Assembly (NCBI GenBank): GCA_916613615.1
Contig: OU744727.1
Span: 16,624,093 to 16,688,092, forward strand
Source of the DNA: Steromphala cineraria
Taxonomy: Eukaryota; Mollusca; Gastropoda; Trochida; Trochidae
Length of the DNA stretch: 64,000 nucleotides
Reading direction: 5' to 3'
Below the pieces are notes generated by a model. That model had not been told where the DNA came from and did no database searches. It saw nothing but the letters and a program-made list of their open reading frames with translations. Below are positions 34,583 through 46,748 of this stretch, one piece after another. The first letter of the stretch is position 1, and the number at the start of each line of letters is the position of its first letter. Both the position numbers and the translations under genes were made by a program.

Positions 34583-35367
34583 TTAAAGTGGAAATGACAC
34601 TTTTTTAGGTAAACAGAAAATAGAGAATATATAATTGCAAGACATTTTCTGTTATTGATAGTGGCATTTATTAACGGACGAGTGTGTTAGGTTAAGCGAT
34701 CCGTATCTATTCAGTCTGATTAAAATCGACCGTACTCCGAGGAATAAAATATCAAAAATATTGTCTCTATCGGGGCTCGAACCAGCCAGAACATCCTCTC
34801 CGTCTCGGTCTGAATGCACCCACCTCTATCGCATGTTCCTATGACCAGTTTAGCGCAGACAAACCCAGTCATAAGCTATCCAATCATATCCTCGTTTTTA
34901 AATAGCGTTTAGCGGCGATTATGTATAACGAATGGTACACTGGAGTTACCTGCCCCTGCATGATACCGAAGCTTTTACTGCGCCCCTTGTGATTGGCTAG
35001 ATGAGATTGCGTCAGAACATGCGGGTAATAGGGGTGCCTTCAGACTGTGAATGAGAGGAAAGCCGGGCTGGTTGAAGTTCAAACCCCACTAGAGACAATA
35101 TTTTACACTTTTTTTCCTCTAATCACAGTCGATTTTAATCAGACTGCGTATCTATTTCTCTATACCTCAGTTAAAAAATGCTCACACGCTAAAATGGCCG
35201 CCAGCAGATTTTGCTTGGTGCATTATCATTTCTGTTACGACTACGGCTAATCGGTTTCCGATAAATGCGCAGGACCCTCTAAATATTTTGCTTAAATGTT
35301 GATTATTGAGGAAAATATATAATGACATTTATAAAGTATCATGAAAACATGTTACTCCCGCTTTTAA
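34583..35367. mobile_element. Foldback element, about 785 bp, with tRNA-B-box-like arms
   Basis: Diverged inverted ends (TTAAAGTGGAAATGACA at left, TGTTACTCCCGCTTTTAA at right) enclose a second inverted pair: 34,714-34,790 (GTCTGATTAAAATCGAC ... TTGTCTCTATCGGGGCTCG) and 35,060-35,146. The inner arms contain GGTTCGAGCCCCG-like sequence, a near-perfect tRNA T-arm/B-box, in opposite orientations. No transposase. Possibly a MITE that captured a tRNA-like sequence, or two SINE heads fused tail to tail. Confidence 0.7.
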
Positions 35368-35830
35368 GTGACGAAATGCGAACAATGGCGATTCAAACAA
35401 CTGAACAATATCGTGTAAATACAATCGTCGATATAGTATTCGGATGAAGTATCATTTATGTCAATATCTTCCCTCGTGAATTGTCATTGACAGTCTATAA
35501 ATGAGTGAATAAACTATGCTGTACTTCGCTGACTTCATAGGTTCATTTCCATTTGATGTAATTGATGCATGCATTTGCGTTGTTGTTTGTTAATTGCTTG
35601 TTTTCTTTACATGAAATTGTCATGAAGTTAACGCCTCTTCTTGGTCATTTGAACATACACAATCAACGGCTAATTAAAATCTACATGGTGCGTTTACTCA
35701 TAAGACATGCAAAATACGTTGTGAAGCGATGTGAATTATAGTTCTGCTCAGTTGAGTGGAAACAGCATTGTAAATATTGAGTGTTTATTTATTGTCATCA
35801 GTTATATGAATAATTAACACTTTAAGTTTA

Positions 35831-36188
35831 AAGGGGCAGTAGCACGTTTTTTGATAATTTTATATTTCAAATCTTTCCATTATAATTGTAAGTAAATGTT
35901 AAATGTATTATATTGACAGTGTCAACAATATCATTACACAAGCCAATCACCCATAGTCAGAGGACAAAGTATGAGGATTCACATAAAATCCATTGGCGGC
36001 CATTTTTGGGTGAACACCTTTAATTCATTTTTGTAAGAAAAAGGAATCGCATGGCTGAACTTTAAGTTATATATTTAAATAATAACTGCTTCATTTAGTT
36101 TAAATACATTGTCTTTCAATTGGAACCATTTATTTTCATTTTCCTGACATCACCTTATATTCCCCCTAAAAACGTGCTACTGCCCCTT
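35831..36188. mobile_element. MITE, 358 bp, second full copy
   Basis: Same family and length as 31,433-31,790, with TA flanks and ends AAGGGGCAGTAGCACG / CGTGCTACTGCCCCTT. It is immediately followed by another inverted-end-like AAAGGAGCAGTATTACAC at 36,190, perhaps the start of a second element. Confidence 0.93.
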
Positions 36189-36365
36189 TAAAGGAGCAGT
36201 ATTACACATTATGAGCTTTTTAACTAGACGGTTTTCGACAAAATGCATGTTATGAATTTATTCTATTATATAATTAATTTATATTTACGAAAAAAAATAA
36301 AATCTGTCGAGTAGTTTTCGAATGAATCACCGGTAAAAATAATCTTCTTAATTATGGAAACGTTT

Positions 36366-36430
36366 CCATAAATATGGCGGACAACCGGAAATACATGACT
36401 CGCGTCTAATACACTTCACTTCCGCTAGTT
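36366..36430 (+). promoter_or_regulatory. Candidate TATA-less promoter (YY1- and ETS-like sites)
   Basis: ATGGCGG (36,374-36,380) fits the YY1 core; CCGGAA (36,385-36,390) and ACTTCCGC (36,418-36,425) fit ETS-family sites. The combination upstream of a less AT-rich, CpG-containing stretch is typical of housekeeping promoters in animals. No expression evidence is available. Confidence 0.35.
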
Positions 36431-36631
36431 AAAAACGATTTGCAACAATGTGAAAGCGTGGACGAGGACGACTTTTCAGCCCATCGACGATCAGATCAAA
36501 GAAGGTACAACGTGCAAAGAATCGCCGAGATCACAGTATTTTTCTCGGGGAAACCCATCAACGTTGGACCAGTTTGAAGGAACAACACGGCCCCTTACTC
36601 GCACACAGCGATTGGGCCGGCCGTCTACTTT

Positions 36632-36669
36632 ATGCATACAAATGACACTTTATGCAGCCGTCACCAGAA
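36632..36669 (+). CDS. Candidate first coding exon, unrecognised protein
   Basis: An ATG at 36,632 opens MHTNDTLCSRHQ and runs into a donor GTAAGT at 36,670. Spliced to the exon at 37,961 it continues without a stop. An alternative ATG at 36,642 in another frame is also open across the junction, so the frame is unsettled. The preceding 36,430-36,631 would be 5' UTR. Support comes only from splice signals, local composition and the promoter-like motifs upstream. Confidence 0.22.
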
Positions 36670-37231
36670 GTAAGTCACATGGTTTGTTTACGCTTTTTTC
36701 ATTTAAAGTCCATCAAATATGAATTTTTTATTATTATGCATAAGCAAAATTTGCCAACTAACGATATTTGTTGCGTGTTTCCGATTTATTATTCATAAAA
36801 AAAGCGAGGACCGAGGACATTTCTTCTTGTCTCGATTGAATGTTCATATGATAAGGTTGTCAATAGAAATGATATATATATGAAATTTGTTTGTAATGTT
36901 TCCAGTTAGATTTTAGGCTTTGTAATGGTTTGTAATTGTTTGTAATATGTTTCAACTCATTGTTTGGACTAGAACATCATGCGTCTTTTAATAAGATAGG
37001 AAATATCCCGCACACTCAGTTCCGGCATGTCTACAGTAGATATCCGGTTTGCAATGTACACAGATTTTTTATTATGGGTAAATCGTAGTTATGTAAACAT
37101 ACAACATGGACTATTGATTACTGATTATCAAAACAGAAAACAGAAATCTATGTCATTGTTATATTTAATTATTAAGATTGATAAACCATATTTATTTTAG
37201 AATTCATCTGTCATCAACACCATTATCTGGT

Positions 37232-37622
37232 GGTGGCACGTGGTCCTGTGCGTAGCTCAGTTGACCGCTATCAGTGTAGTTCAGCAACATCTGGTGTGGC
37301 TCGCCGGATGGGTGGGTTACCCGATTCATTGCTGAATGAACTGAGAGTTTGAAGGGTAATTCCCTGCCCCACACTGAGACACGAGTTGAATAACTTGTGG
37401 TGTCGCCTAAGGCAAGAGACTTTATTCAAAATGTGCCTCTGTTCACCCAGCAGGAAATGGGTACCTGGTGAAAGTTGTGTTGGAGGTGACCCATCAAGCG
37501 CTTAATCGGCAGCTTGGGTTAGACCAGGGTAATAATTCAGGGAGCGCCTTGAGCATGCATTCGGTGTGGATATGTGCGCTATATAAATACCCTAATTATT
37601 ATTATTATTATTATTATTATTA
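37232..37622 (+). mobile_element. SINE with tRNA-like A box and L2-type (ATT)n tail
   Basis: The head contains TAGCTCAGTTGA, close to a tRNA A box; a good B box is not obvious. The body includes CCCAGCAGGAAATGGGTACCTGG, a stretch seen in many invertebrate SINEs. The tail GCGCCTTGAGCATG...GTGCGCTATATAAAT followed by (ATT)n at about 37,597-37,622 is built like the 3' end of the L2-type LINE at 19.7 kb. It is inserted in what may be an intron of the candidate gene at 36.4-38.0 kb. The ORF across it is not real. Confidence 0.75.
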
Positions 37623-37960
37623 TCTCCAATTTTGGTCCAGGGCGATGATTCAAGTGCAAGGTATGAAATTTCTATAGATGAATTTTATTTGCAAAAGCAG
37701 TTGCAAGTGATTTCTGAAAGATTCGATTTAACTTGACATTTACCAAAAAATCATCACTATATTGGTTTGCTCATCTCTTCATGATCACTCTCATCAATGT
37801 TCAATTTACAGGAATTGAATAATGAATTATCAGTAGTTAATAACTTTTAAAGGAATTCTCAATTATTATTTGAAAAGTAATTATTCATTACTCATTACTC
37901 ATTTAGCAGCAATGTGACTTGTGTTATGATGAAATGTTAAATGTCATTTTTCATTTACAG

Positions 37961-38005
37961 TGATTACTCTTCACAGAAGAACTTATTGGAAGACCCAATT
38001 CCCAG
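37961..38005 (+). CDS. Candidate 45-bp internal exon
   Basis: A pyrimidine-rich acceptor (ATTTTTCATTTACAG) precedes 45 bases and the donor GTATGT follows. The length is a multiple of three. In the frame of the ATG at 36,632 it reads DYSSQKNLLEDPIP. No further exon could be assigned downstream. No family recognised. Confidence 0.22.
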
Positions 38006-39100
38006 GTATGTAAATTCTTATTAATTGTTAATCTCCCACAAAGAATAAATGAATGAGACTGAGCTTCGGATTGACAGTAGGTCCGGTTTTCATAAATGGC
38101 CTATCATTTTTGCTGGGGTCCTACAGGCCCCATGTCAGGAGTTTAGGATATATGCTACTAACCTTTTTGAAAGAAAAAAATAAGTGTAAATATCTTTTGG
38201 AAAATTTAGGTTATTGTTAGATTATGCAAATGTATTAGAAATTATAAGTTCATCTAAGGAGCAAGGAAAATGTATGTCAATTCCCTTTGGCCCCTCCAAT
38301 ATCTGAGTGACTGGCCAATGTGATCCACAAGAATTTCTGAAAATCTGAAGTACTGATGAGACAGGTCAGCAATTATGAAAATGTGAACAGTTCTAGTTTC
38401 ATTATCAATTGTCTATTGGCAAATATGATTGATTTATTGACATTGATAAACATTTGATTAATGTGAGTATCAAATGTTTTCAGGATATTTTCCCCCTCAC
38501 TGAGGTTTTCCTTTAATCTTAGTTGGTAATTTTAAGCAGATTCAACAATAGTTTATCTTTGGGGGCCCATCAGAGTTAAATCTGAAACAAGGATATTTTG
38601 TTGGCAGCCAGTATTTGAATTTGAGACAAGCAGCTTCCAACAGGCAGTTCAGTGTTTGATGATCTATCTGCATTTTGTTGAACTAAACACAAGTATCATC
38701 CCAAAAATACATAATGGATTTATCCAATCTGTGTACAATGTGATGGTGATTGTTCCCCACAAATCTCACTAAACAATGACCATTTTAAGATTTGGTTCAG
38801 AGGAGGTTTGGATGATACATACTTGTGTGTCTGCATAGTACTTAATAACTTTGTCTGACAATATATATATATTCTGCCAATGGAGATAATTTTAGAAATG
38901 ATTTTGAAGATATTAACAGAATATGAATAATCATAACACAGATATAGTTACTCTAAGAATTAAAAACTGGTCCTGTACATTATGAATGCATTCATTTCTT
39001 CTAATAACTACAGTAATCTGATATATCTAATATTACCCAAAAATCCTAGATGAAGGGAAATTGTGAATTGTTTTAGGCCAAAATGTGTATGTTTTGTAAC
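38006..39100. other. Non-coding stretch, possible intron
   Basis: No ORF or repeat boundary recognised. If the exons at 36.6 and 38.0 kb are real, this would be intron or untranslated sequence. Confidence 0.3.
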
Positions 39101-40859
39101 TGAGTGATCAGAGTACGTCAAGAGTGTTTTGATAAAATATTCTTTTAATCATGAAACTCTTTGTCATTGAAATTTGTGCATATCTTTCAAAGGGGTTATA
39201 TTCTGAGCAAGTTATATTTTTATCAACTAACTTTGATTATTCAAGTCAATACAAATAAGGTCCCCCCACCCTCCCCCACCCATCAAAATCCTGGATCCAC
39301 CACTTTGTATGATTATCATAACATTTATATTTTTGAAAGTTATGCTTTTTTCAACTCTTTTGCTATCTGAAGTTTCTTATATGACTGTAAACATTCACAC
39401 TCACACAGAGATAAATGTATTTATATTGCTGTCATTGTGATTTTATATGCTGAATCTAACTAGGGATAAGAGTATGATAAATACATAAAAATCCTTTCAA
39501 ATCTGAACTTAACACAAGAATTATTTTAACAGTGCAATAAAAGAATGTTCGTATAGAGAACTTGATTCATTTTACTTTTGAGAACGAAAACACCCGTTAA
39601 TTAATGTGGCTTGCAATTGGTATCTTGAAATAAAAAAGTTACCGGCACTCAGCTTTTGATGTGCGTGAGAATAGTTTTAGCAAGTTCATGAGTCAAATTT
39701 CCCCATTTCAAAAAATGTATTAATGTGCCTTACGTCAGAGTCACGATCTCTGATTGGCCCACGTGATAGCAATAGTTACCGAGTGAGATCAAGATGTTCA
39801 AGTTTAAACATTCAACCCTTTTGGGCGTGAATCATGAACGCCGAGACCGTTTTAAATGCGCAATGGTTCCTCTAACTTAAACCATCCAGAGGTCTAGGTC
39901 GGTAATTATTTTACACACTAGCTAAACACTTTATAAATCCCAATTCAAAATGACCTTGAAATTTTAATCGCTTTTTTTTTGGAAAGCAAAATTTTAACTT
40001 ATATTTCTCTTAGAAACAAAATATCATCGTATCAGGTAATCATAATGAAGACCCGGTGTGACTGATGAACACCTAGGTACGTGCATTCCAGCGACAATAT
40101 GGCTGCGTTTGTTTTGCACTAAGTATGTCGTACGTGCGAACGAATTCCTAATCGAACGACTCTAGTGTCATTCTTGTGTGAATTCTGGGGTCAACCTTAC
40201 CTCTCCTGCTAAATCGCGTAGAAAGGTCGTGAGAGTAACGGAAGTACGTAAATTGACGAGGAGTTTTCATCAATACCAAAGAATGCTTTTTTAAAAACAT
40301 ATTTGCAATAAGCCGATGTCACGTTTACATTTGAGTAAAGTAAAACTTTATCATATGGGTGAATTCTAATATCATGTTTTGTTAAAAATTGCATTAATAA
40401 ATTATTTGTGTCCGATTAAATGTTTTCGGCCATATTGCTTACTGTCGGGTAACCAAGCGTGACATTCAGTTGAACAAACAAGTAGTTCGCTTTAAGTGGC
40501 ACCCGAGCATGCGCAAGATTACACTCGAGTGAGTCAAAATGAACATATCCCAAGAGTTAATATGGAAAAAAAATCCTCGAACGAAACAGAGTTCTTAGTG
40601 TGTAATTGTTTATACCACAACGTGAACAAAGCATGGTATAAGCGTGCAGATTGAACATCTTTAACAGTATATTGCGTGCAGCACATCGATCTTACCTGTG
40701 ATCAAATGATATGGAGCTTTTCCGATTATAGTCAATTAAATCCCAAAGTAAATAATTGCAAACAACTTACATGTATATATCCAAATTTTCCGTTATTGAT
40801 CTGATATATGGTGTTTGACATGTCCATCGGTGATGATCTTGACGTACTCTGATCACTCA
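39101..40859. mobile_element. Possible non-autonomous DNA element bounded by a 23-bp inverted repeat
   Basis: A perfect 23-bp inverted pair bounds the interval: 39,101-39,123 (starts TGAGTGATCAGAGTACG) and 40,837-40,859 (ends CGTACTCTGATCACTCA). No target duplication is evident and no transposase ORF lies inside. The exact match at 1.7 kb distance cannot be chance. Element boundaries could extend beyond these arms. Confidence 0.55.
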
Positions 40860-43800
40860 ATTAGCGGTGATCTCGAACATGACAAGGTGATGACATTTAT
40901 TAGAAAATTTATATTATTAGAATTTGCTCACTGTTTCATTTGCGTGTCTTGCATGGGGAGTTGTTTGAAATTTTAATTTTCTTGCAGGATTTGTGTTTAT
41001 TGAGGGAAATTCCTTAGGCTAGCCAGGGGAAAATGGCTCGACTGCTAAAGTATGTTTTCTAAAACAATACTTTTGTTTTGTGACCTTTGACCCTGAACTG
41101 AACTTTGAGCTGACCATTTTCATGACCTGTACGAATTGAACGATATTTTTGTCCAGTTGTCTATTTGGATTGGTTTGAATTTGTATGCGATGTATTTGAA
41201 AATCCGGTAAGATAAATTCATTAAGGCATTCCGTCGAGGGTGCAAAGGCATATACCATGTTATAATGTAATATATCTTTCCATTAGAAGATTCAACTTCT
41301 TCCTAATCTAATCCGTTGTAGATAACGGTGTCACTGTATCTATTTGCACACCTTCTGTTAATTTGAGGTAGAGAACCGAAATCGCATTGATTAAGCGAAC
41401 CATTTACATACATTTAAAACTCCATTATTGAGGAAGTTTAAACTTGTTAGAGGTTATTTTTCAAATTTGCTAAAGTTTCTCAATGATGTTAGAAACCTGC
41501 TACAACCCCTTTAATAGGTGAACGTTTGATGTGACCTAAGAAGGGACTTATGATTAATCTTGGAACCGAATAACTGCGATAAACCTTTGTGAAGGGATAA
41601 ATGGTAAACACATTTTCTATAGTTTACGTAATTCAAATATCGTCAATTGATTTCAGTTAAAGTTCGGCCTATAGTAATAAAGCAGTCATCCGGGTTGAGC
41701 GTTTTCATATTCATTACATAACAATGCAGGAGTGCAAAGATAATCGAAATGTTCATTGGAATAATCCTTTCATAGAAAATGATAACAAAGACATATTTAT
41801 CGACTACATATTCTCTTCAGGGTTTTAGTGACAAATATGTTGCTAAGGTATCATTTTAAAAGGCTTGATTTCATAATTATTATGTTATGGGATCTGTGGA
41901 GAGAAAGAGGAGTCTCATAATTGCAAGATTAAGTCACCGCCGGCGGAAATCTGCTTATCAGCACCTTTGTGATTATAAACATTTTCAGGTAAAAAACGTT
42001 CCTTTTCAATCGCATTGAAATTCTATCCATTTTGATAAAACAAAATTGCGTGGAAATGTCGACATATACTCTGACATTTATGAAACAAATATCAAATGAT
42101 ATTTTGACCAGGACACATAACCTTGTAAATCTGTTACTATATTAATGTGTTACATTGTAACAACGTACTGACTACACCTTGTTTCAAGTGCTAGAAATGA
42201 TAAAATTGTTTACGTGATAACGATAAATAATACATTATTTTTCAATTAGTCCAACATCCTGACTTTTTCAAGGACGGTTATACCACATTACAAAAATCAA
42301 TTTTTCAAGTTGACAAAGGTGTGCATAGATAAACATCAATTTGCAAATTACATATCATTAGATGAATAACAATTAGAAAACTTCCCTCTGTTATCCAGTT
42401 CAGGAAATTAGTCATAACTGAACAAATAATTGATTAGATTGAATTATTGCATGAGTGCAAATAAATGACGACAAGGGATACACAATGATTTAAATGTTAG
42501 TATGATCTGATTTTGATTTCAGATTCAGTTCAAGAGGTCCAGGTTCCATGTGTCAGTGCCTTTAATGTGTAAAAGTTATTTAAGTAAAATTAAGTATTAT
42601 TTTCAATCCATTGATCAATAATATATCAACATAAACATTGATAACTGAATGATGGTTATGCTAAAACATTCAAATATGAAAAATATATATTATAAATAAT
42701 TCAGACCTCTATCTATCTCAATGCTTCATTTCACAGAGCATCAGATTTAATAAACATGTATTTTGAATAACATTTCCGTACCTGCATGTCATTTACTGAT
42801 AACAAATGAGCGGGCTTTGGAAATTATATGTTAAGATTTTATGGGTTTGGGAGAATTCTTTTCGCATGACATATTCGTACATAATATTGATAACTTAAAT
42901 AAATTAATAGGTGTTCAAACTTATGGCATCTAGTTAATATGATTATCAACCGATGATAGTAGTTAAAACGATTGTACTTCTGTATTTATGTCAACACTTA
43001 ACGGCATATTGCAGTAAGTGTGCATTTAAGATTAGTAATATACTATCACAGTTTACATGATAGATGTACACTCAATGTAGTTCTTCAGTATCCACAATCA
43101 ATGATTGTTCTCAGAGTATACCATAAATCACTACAGACACAACAAGTCATTCTAAAAACTCATTCAGGTTGGCAAATATTTAAACTATATTTTCACATTT
43201 AACATGTGTGAATTGTTTTAACACGCTATCCCCATTAATATCTGTACCTGTTGCTGTTCAGCTGTGCAATATTATTCTGATTTTCAAACTTCGGGCTTGT
43301 TGCAATAACAAAGTGTATAGGCCCAATAGAATTAAGGTAAGATTTCAGCATGTCCATATATAAGAGTTTTCATGATCAGGTCAATCAAGCTATCATATTT
43401 TGTATATACTACTAAGTTACGGGTCAAATATATATATTTAGTCCATGCATCTTCATAGAGGAAGAACCATTGCGTGACTGCAAGCATGGTGGTTCAAAAC
43501 GGAGAAATAGTTTATATGTTTTGCCTACCACCAAGAAAAAAATTCGATTGAAAGCGACATCATCATCGATTTTTGTGCTTAAATCGTTCATGGAAAATGC
43601 ATATGACCATTTTAAGACAACTATATTTTGTTTTGGCGATACAAACAGTTTTATTGATTCTGTTTTGAACATGAATTTGGTTCTTTTTAGGAGACTATCG
43701 TGTTTTGAAAAATGGCATATGATCTGTCCACATTTTTTATTCGTCAGGATATACTGAAGCAATTTCAACAAGATTTCTGAGAAGAAATATAAATTAAGAC

Positions 43801-44040
43801 AATTTCTTTGCATGGAAACATATCTGGCAGAAAAAAGGTTTGACTCTAAACTTCTCTTAAGTAGTACAACAGAAGACAATAAAAAGCGGCCCGACGATGC
43901 TGATAGCCGTTAGGGAACGCGGTCAGGAAAGGATCCCATGAGTCTATATAGAGTAACCACTTACCTCAACACAGGGGCATCAACATTCAGGAGGAGATGG
44001 CAAGTGTCTTTCATATTGCAACTGTTACCACTTGCATCAT
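40860..44040. other. Non-coding stretch
   Basis: AT-rich and without a supportable gene. Opposed ORFs of 151 aa (minus, 43,424-43,879) and 95 aa (plus, 43,470-43,757) overlap and neither resembles a protein. A CTGCTACAACCCCTTTA end near 41,495-41,515 may be a diverged MITE terminus. Confidence 0.4.
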
Positions 44041-44165
44041 TAACAAACAGGGTCCCGTTGCACATAACACTAAGGTGGTCTTCAATCATTAAGGTAGCCT
44101 TAGCGCAATGTTAACGGATGCCGCTAAGGTGAACCTTTAGTCTAGTTTAGCTCAGGAGTGATTCA
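44041..44165. mobile_element. Fragment of a CCCGTTGCAC...CTAAGGT repeat
   Basis: GGGTCCCGTTGCACATAACA followed by several CTAAGGT/ACCTTAG and CCTTAGCGC words resembles the end of a palindromic repeat I have seen in other molluscan DNA. The other end is not visible. Low-level evidence only. Confidence 0.35.
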
Positions 44166-44179
44166 TTATACATGATCCA

Positions 44180-44528
44180 TCTATCTTGCTTTTTCAGGGA
44201 CAGAAGCACATTTATTTTTGTAAGTGGAGAATGTCAAAAAAAGGAAAACTAACAAAATGTTAAAAATTATAAAATATCAGAATAAAGAGGAAGTACAGTA
44301 TTCGGTTTAGCTTTGCGAATTTATTCTTACCTCAATGGATAAAAAGGTGTTCACAAAAATCGACAGCATTTTCCTATCTGATACTTTAAAATGTGTTCTA
44401 TGACTTCAGAAACCAAGGTTTAAGAATGAGAGGTTTGATTATCTGAAGTTGATTCAATTATCATAAACTAATACTTATTGGGGAGAGTGTGATGAAATAT
44501 GACCTTGTAGACTACTGCCCCTCTAACC
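44180..44528. mobile_element. Possible very diverged MITE of the GGGGCAGTAGCACG family
   Basis: Begins CAGGGACAGAAGCACATTT and ends GTAGACTACTGCCCCTCT, with an internal GTGTTCACAAAAATCG resembling the family's reverse-orientation core. Divergence is high and no target duplication is clear. Confidence 0.4.
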
Positions 44529-44667
44529 GATCAAACAACAATTTCCCCTTTTTTCAATCCTGAAATCAGGTACAATTTAGTCGATTCTGACTTGCTCCCA
44601 TTGTTGCCTGTATACGTAGCATGACTAATGTCAAAGTTATCTACTGTTCCTTTTGGTCTTGGTGTTT

Positions 44668-44730
44668 ATCAATGACCATCAATGACCATCAATGACCATC
44701 AATGGTCATGACCAATGATCAATGATAATG
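44668..44730. repeat. 10-bp tandem repeat ATCAATGACC
   Basis: Three to four copies of ATCAATGACC, followed by an inverted GGTCATGACC and further ATCAATGA words. The cluster can form small hairpins. No gene is associated. Confidence 0.85.
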
Positions 44731-46020
44731 TTTAAGAAACCTGAATTATAACCACTGTCAAACTTGGGATACGCCTCGTTATGCATGATCAAAATAACGT
44801 TTTTAGTCTTTGGAATCGTTTCAATATGCATGAATAAAATTCTACCTATGAATAAATAAAACAAATCGTAACTGTTCCATTGTATATTTCAATGGTGAGA
44901 ATAGATTTTAGAAATTGCGTGTCATGAGCTTTATTTCTGACAGATTGTTAGTTAACTATTAACCAGTTTTGAAAAAAGAAGATACTTTTACACACAATAA
45001 AACATAAAATATTTATGAAATATTGGCATTCCGTGGACACGCTGTTGATATGAAATTACCTGTAAATACTTTTTGTCGTTATAATGAATATAATCATGAT
45101 AGGTGTCATTATTGTAAATGTATAATGGATTATTTTTCAGATGTGGTGTGGTATTTGTAAAAGCTGTATGCATACACATCGAATAAATATTTAAAAGTCA
45201 ATTCAATCAACCTGATTAAGTACTTAGCAACAGTAATGATTTCTGATCTAACAATCACACTAATACATTTTGTAAGGTATGCCAATCTCCATAAAACACA
45301 AAATGTTGGGTTTGAAAAGCAAATTGTTTGGTGTCGGAATTATAAATGTTAAAAGCTGAAGTTATACAAGTTATCACATGTAGCTGTTCATCTCGAGATG
45401 TAATTGTGAGAGATAATCATGAAATTACATGATGCTTAATGTGGATAATGGTAAGTTTGTCATATTTATCAGCGACCTATAACGCAACGTATCTTAACTC
45501 TCCCGTGGTTAAGTGAACCGTAACAAAATCAAAACTGCCATGATAAAGCAGTAACGACAAACCTTCTTTCTTTTGAGCTGGTTTTGGGTCATTTATGTGT
45601 CATTTATTTTTTTATTCAAAAGTTCTGCTATTGAACACTTATCGACTTTGACTCAAACGTTAAAACGACTACCGGAGTAACTGTCAAACTTTCGAACTTG
45701 TCGTTCTTGTGTTTTGTAAATTTTCAATTAACGTTTATCATTCAGAGGGAACCTTTGTTTATCATTGTATGTCCTTGAAATATCATCCACAATTTCAAAT
45801 TGCCTATTTTTTAGATTATAAAACGTATGCGTTCAATACATTCAATGCAATCATGCACATAATGATAAAAAATGCTAATGCATAATTCTGATATCATGAC
45901 AGTCTGTGTCCATCATGGCTTAATGATGATACATATTAACAATTATCATTATGTATGTGATCCAACGACTGCCATAAACACCTGTTACATAGTCGAGTTA
46001 GCATCAATATTAACACGCCG
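44731..46020. other. Non-coding stretch
   Basis: Nothing recognised; only short frames open by AT richness. Confidence 0.35.
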
Positions 46021-46069
46021 GTGTCTTCTCAATCTGCCTACAACTCATTCTGCCTACAGCTATTAACAG

Positions 46070-46169
46070 CTGTGAATGTAGGCACAGTGAGAAAACTGTA
46101 TATGGCACTTAACCCAACTAACCCGTTAGAAAAAATGGAACAGCTTATTTTGAGACTAGGAGGACCTAT
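46070..46169 (+). CDS. Candidate coding exon, unrecognised
   Basis: The plus frame VNVGTVRKLYMALNPTNP followed by LEKMEQLILRLGGPIDYE has balanced composition unlike neighbouring frames. A weak donor (GAG|GTTTAT, 46,167-46,175) would end it before the AT-rich tail. Upstream bases carry a CTGTAGGCAG/CTGCCTACA-type repeat shared with 54.7 kb. It may belong with the acidic exon 370 bp downstream. No domain known to me. Confidence 0.22.
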
Positions 46170-46544
46170 AGATTATGAGGTTTATCAATTATTTTGTGAA
46201 AAGTATCTCTTACAAATATTTTAATGACTTAATTGCCAAAAAATAAGGACATGCACATTTTAAAAGGTCACCAACACCGTAAACTTATATTGATAGAATC
46301 TCTAAATTGGTAAAATTACATGTAATACTAGAGGATAGGTAAATTGTAAATTCAAAATTTGGAATTAAATAAAAAACACCTATAGTCAAAAGATGGCGGG
46401 TTAAACAATTTTAAATATTAGATAAAAAAAAGGATTAAGATAAAGTAAAGAAATAAAAGGTTTTGATTTCATATTATCAAGCTGTCCATTTATTTAAAAA
46501 ACCTACCAATATCATGTTTTTAAAGTTGACATGTGTCTCTTTCG

Positions 46545-46660
46545 AGCTTGTTTTCTCTGATGAGTACATTGAGGACCCGTGCAAGGAAGAGGTCACACCA
46601 ATGCAACAGCTCTACGAAGAGGAAATGGAATCTTGGCAAGTTCCACCCGAACCTCTATGA
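46545..46660 (+). CDS. Candidate terminal exon, acidic C terminus
   Basis: The frame ...LVFSDEYIEDPCKEEVTPMQQLYEEEMESWQVPPEPL then TGA is rich in Glu/Pro and ends at a stop in otherwise AT-rich DNA, which is the look of a real C terminus. Candidate acceptors are the AGs after TGTCTCTTTCG (about 46,545) and TTTTCTCTGATG (about 46,564). No homologue recognised and the 5' partner is uncertain. Confidence 0.28.
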
Positions 46661-46748
46661 ATTCCTCAGTTAACTGAAGGTCTTTAAAGCGATGGATAAG
46701 AGGAAAACATTCAGCTTTAGCATGGTGGCAAACCAAATGGCAAATACC

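Noticed and set aside
43424..43879. 151-aa minus-strand ORF
   Set aside because: It overlaps an opposed plus-strand ORF, has no recognisable motif and is compatible with chance in this composition.
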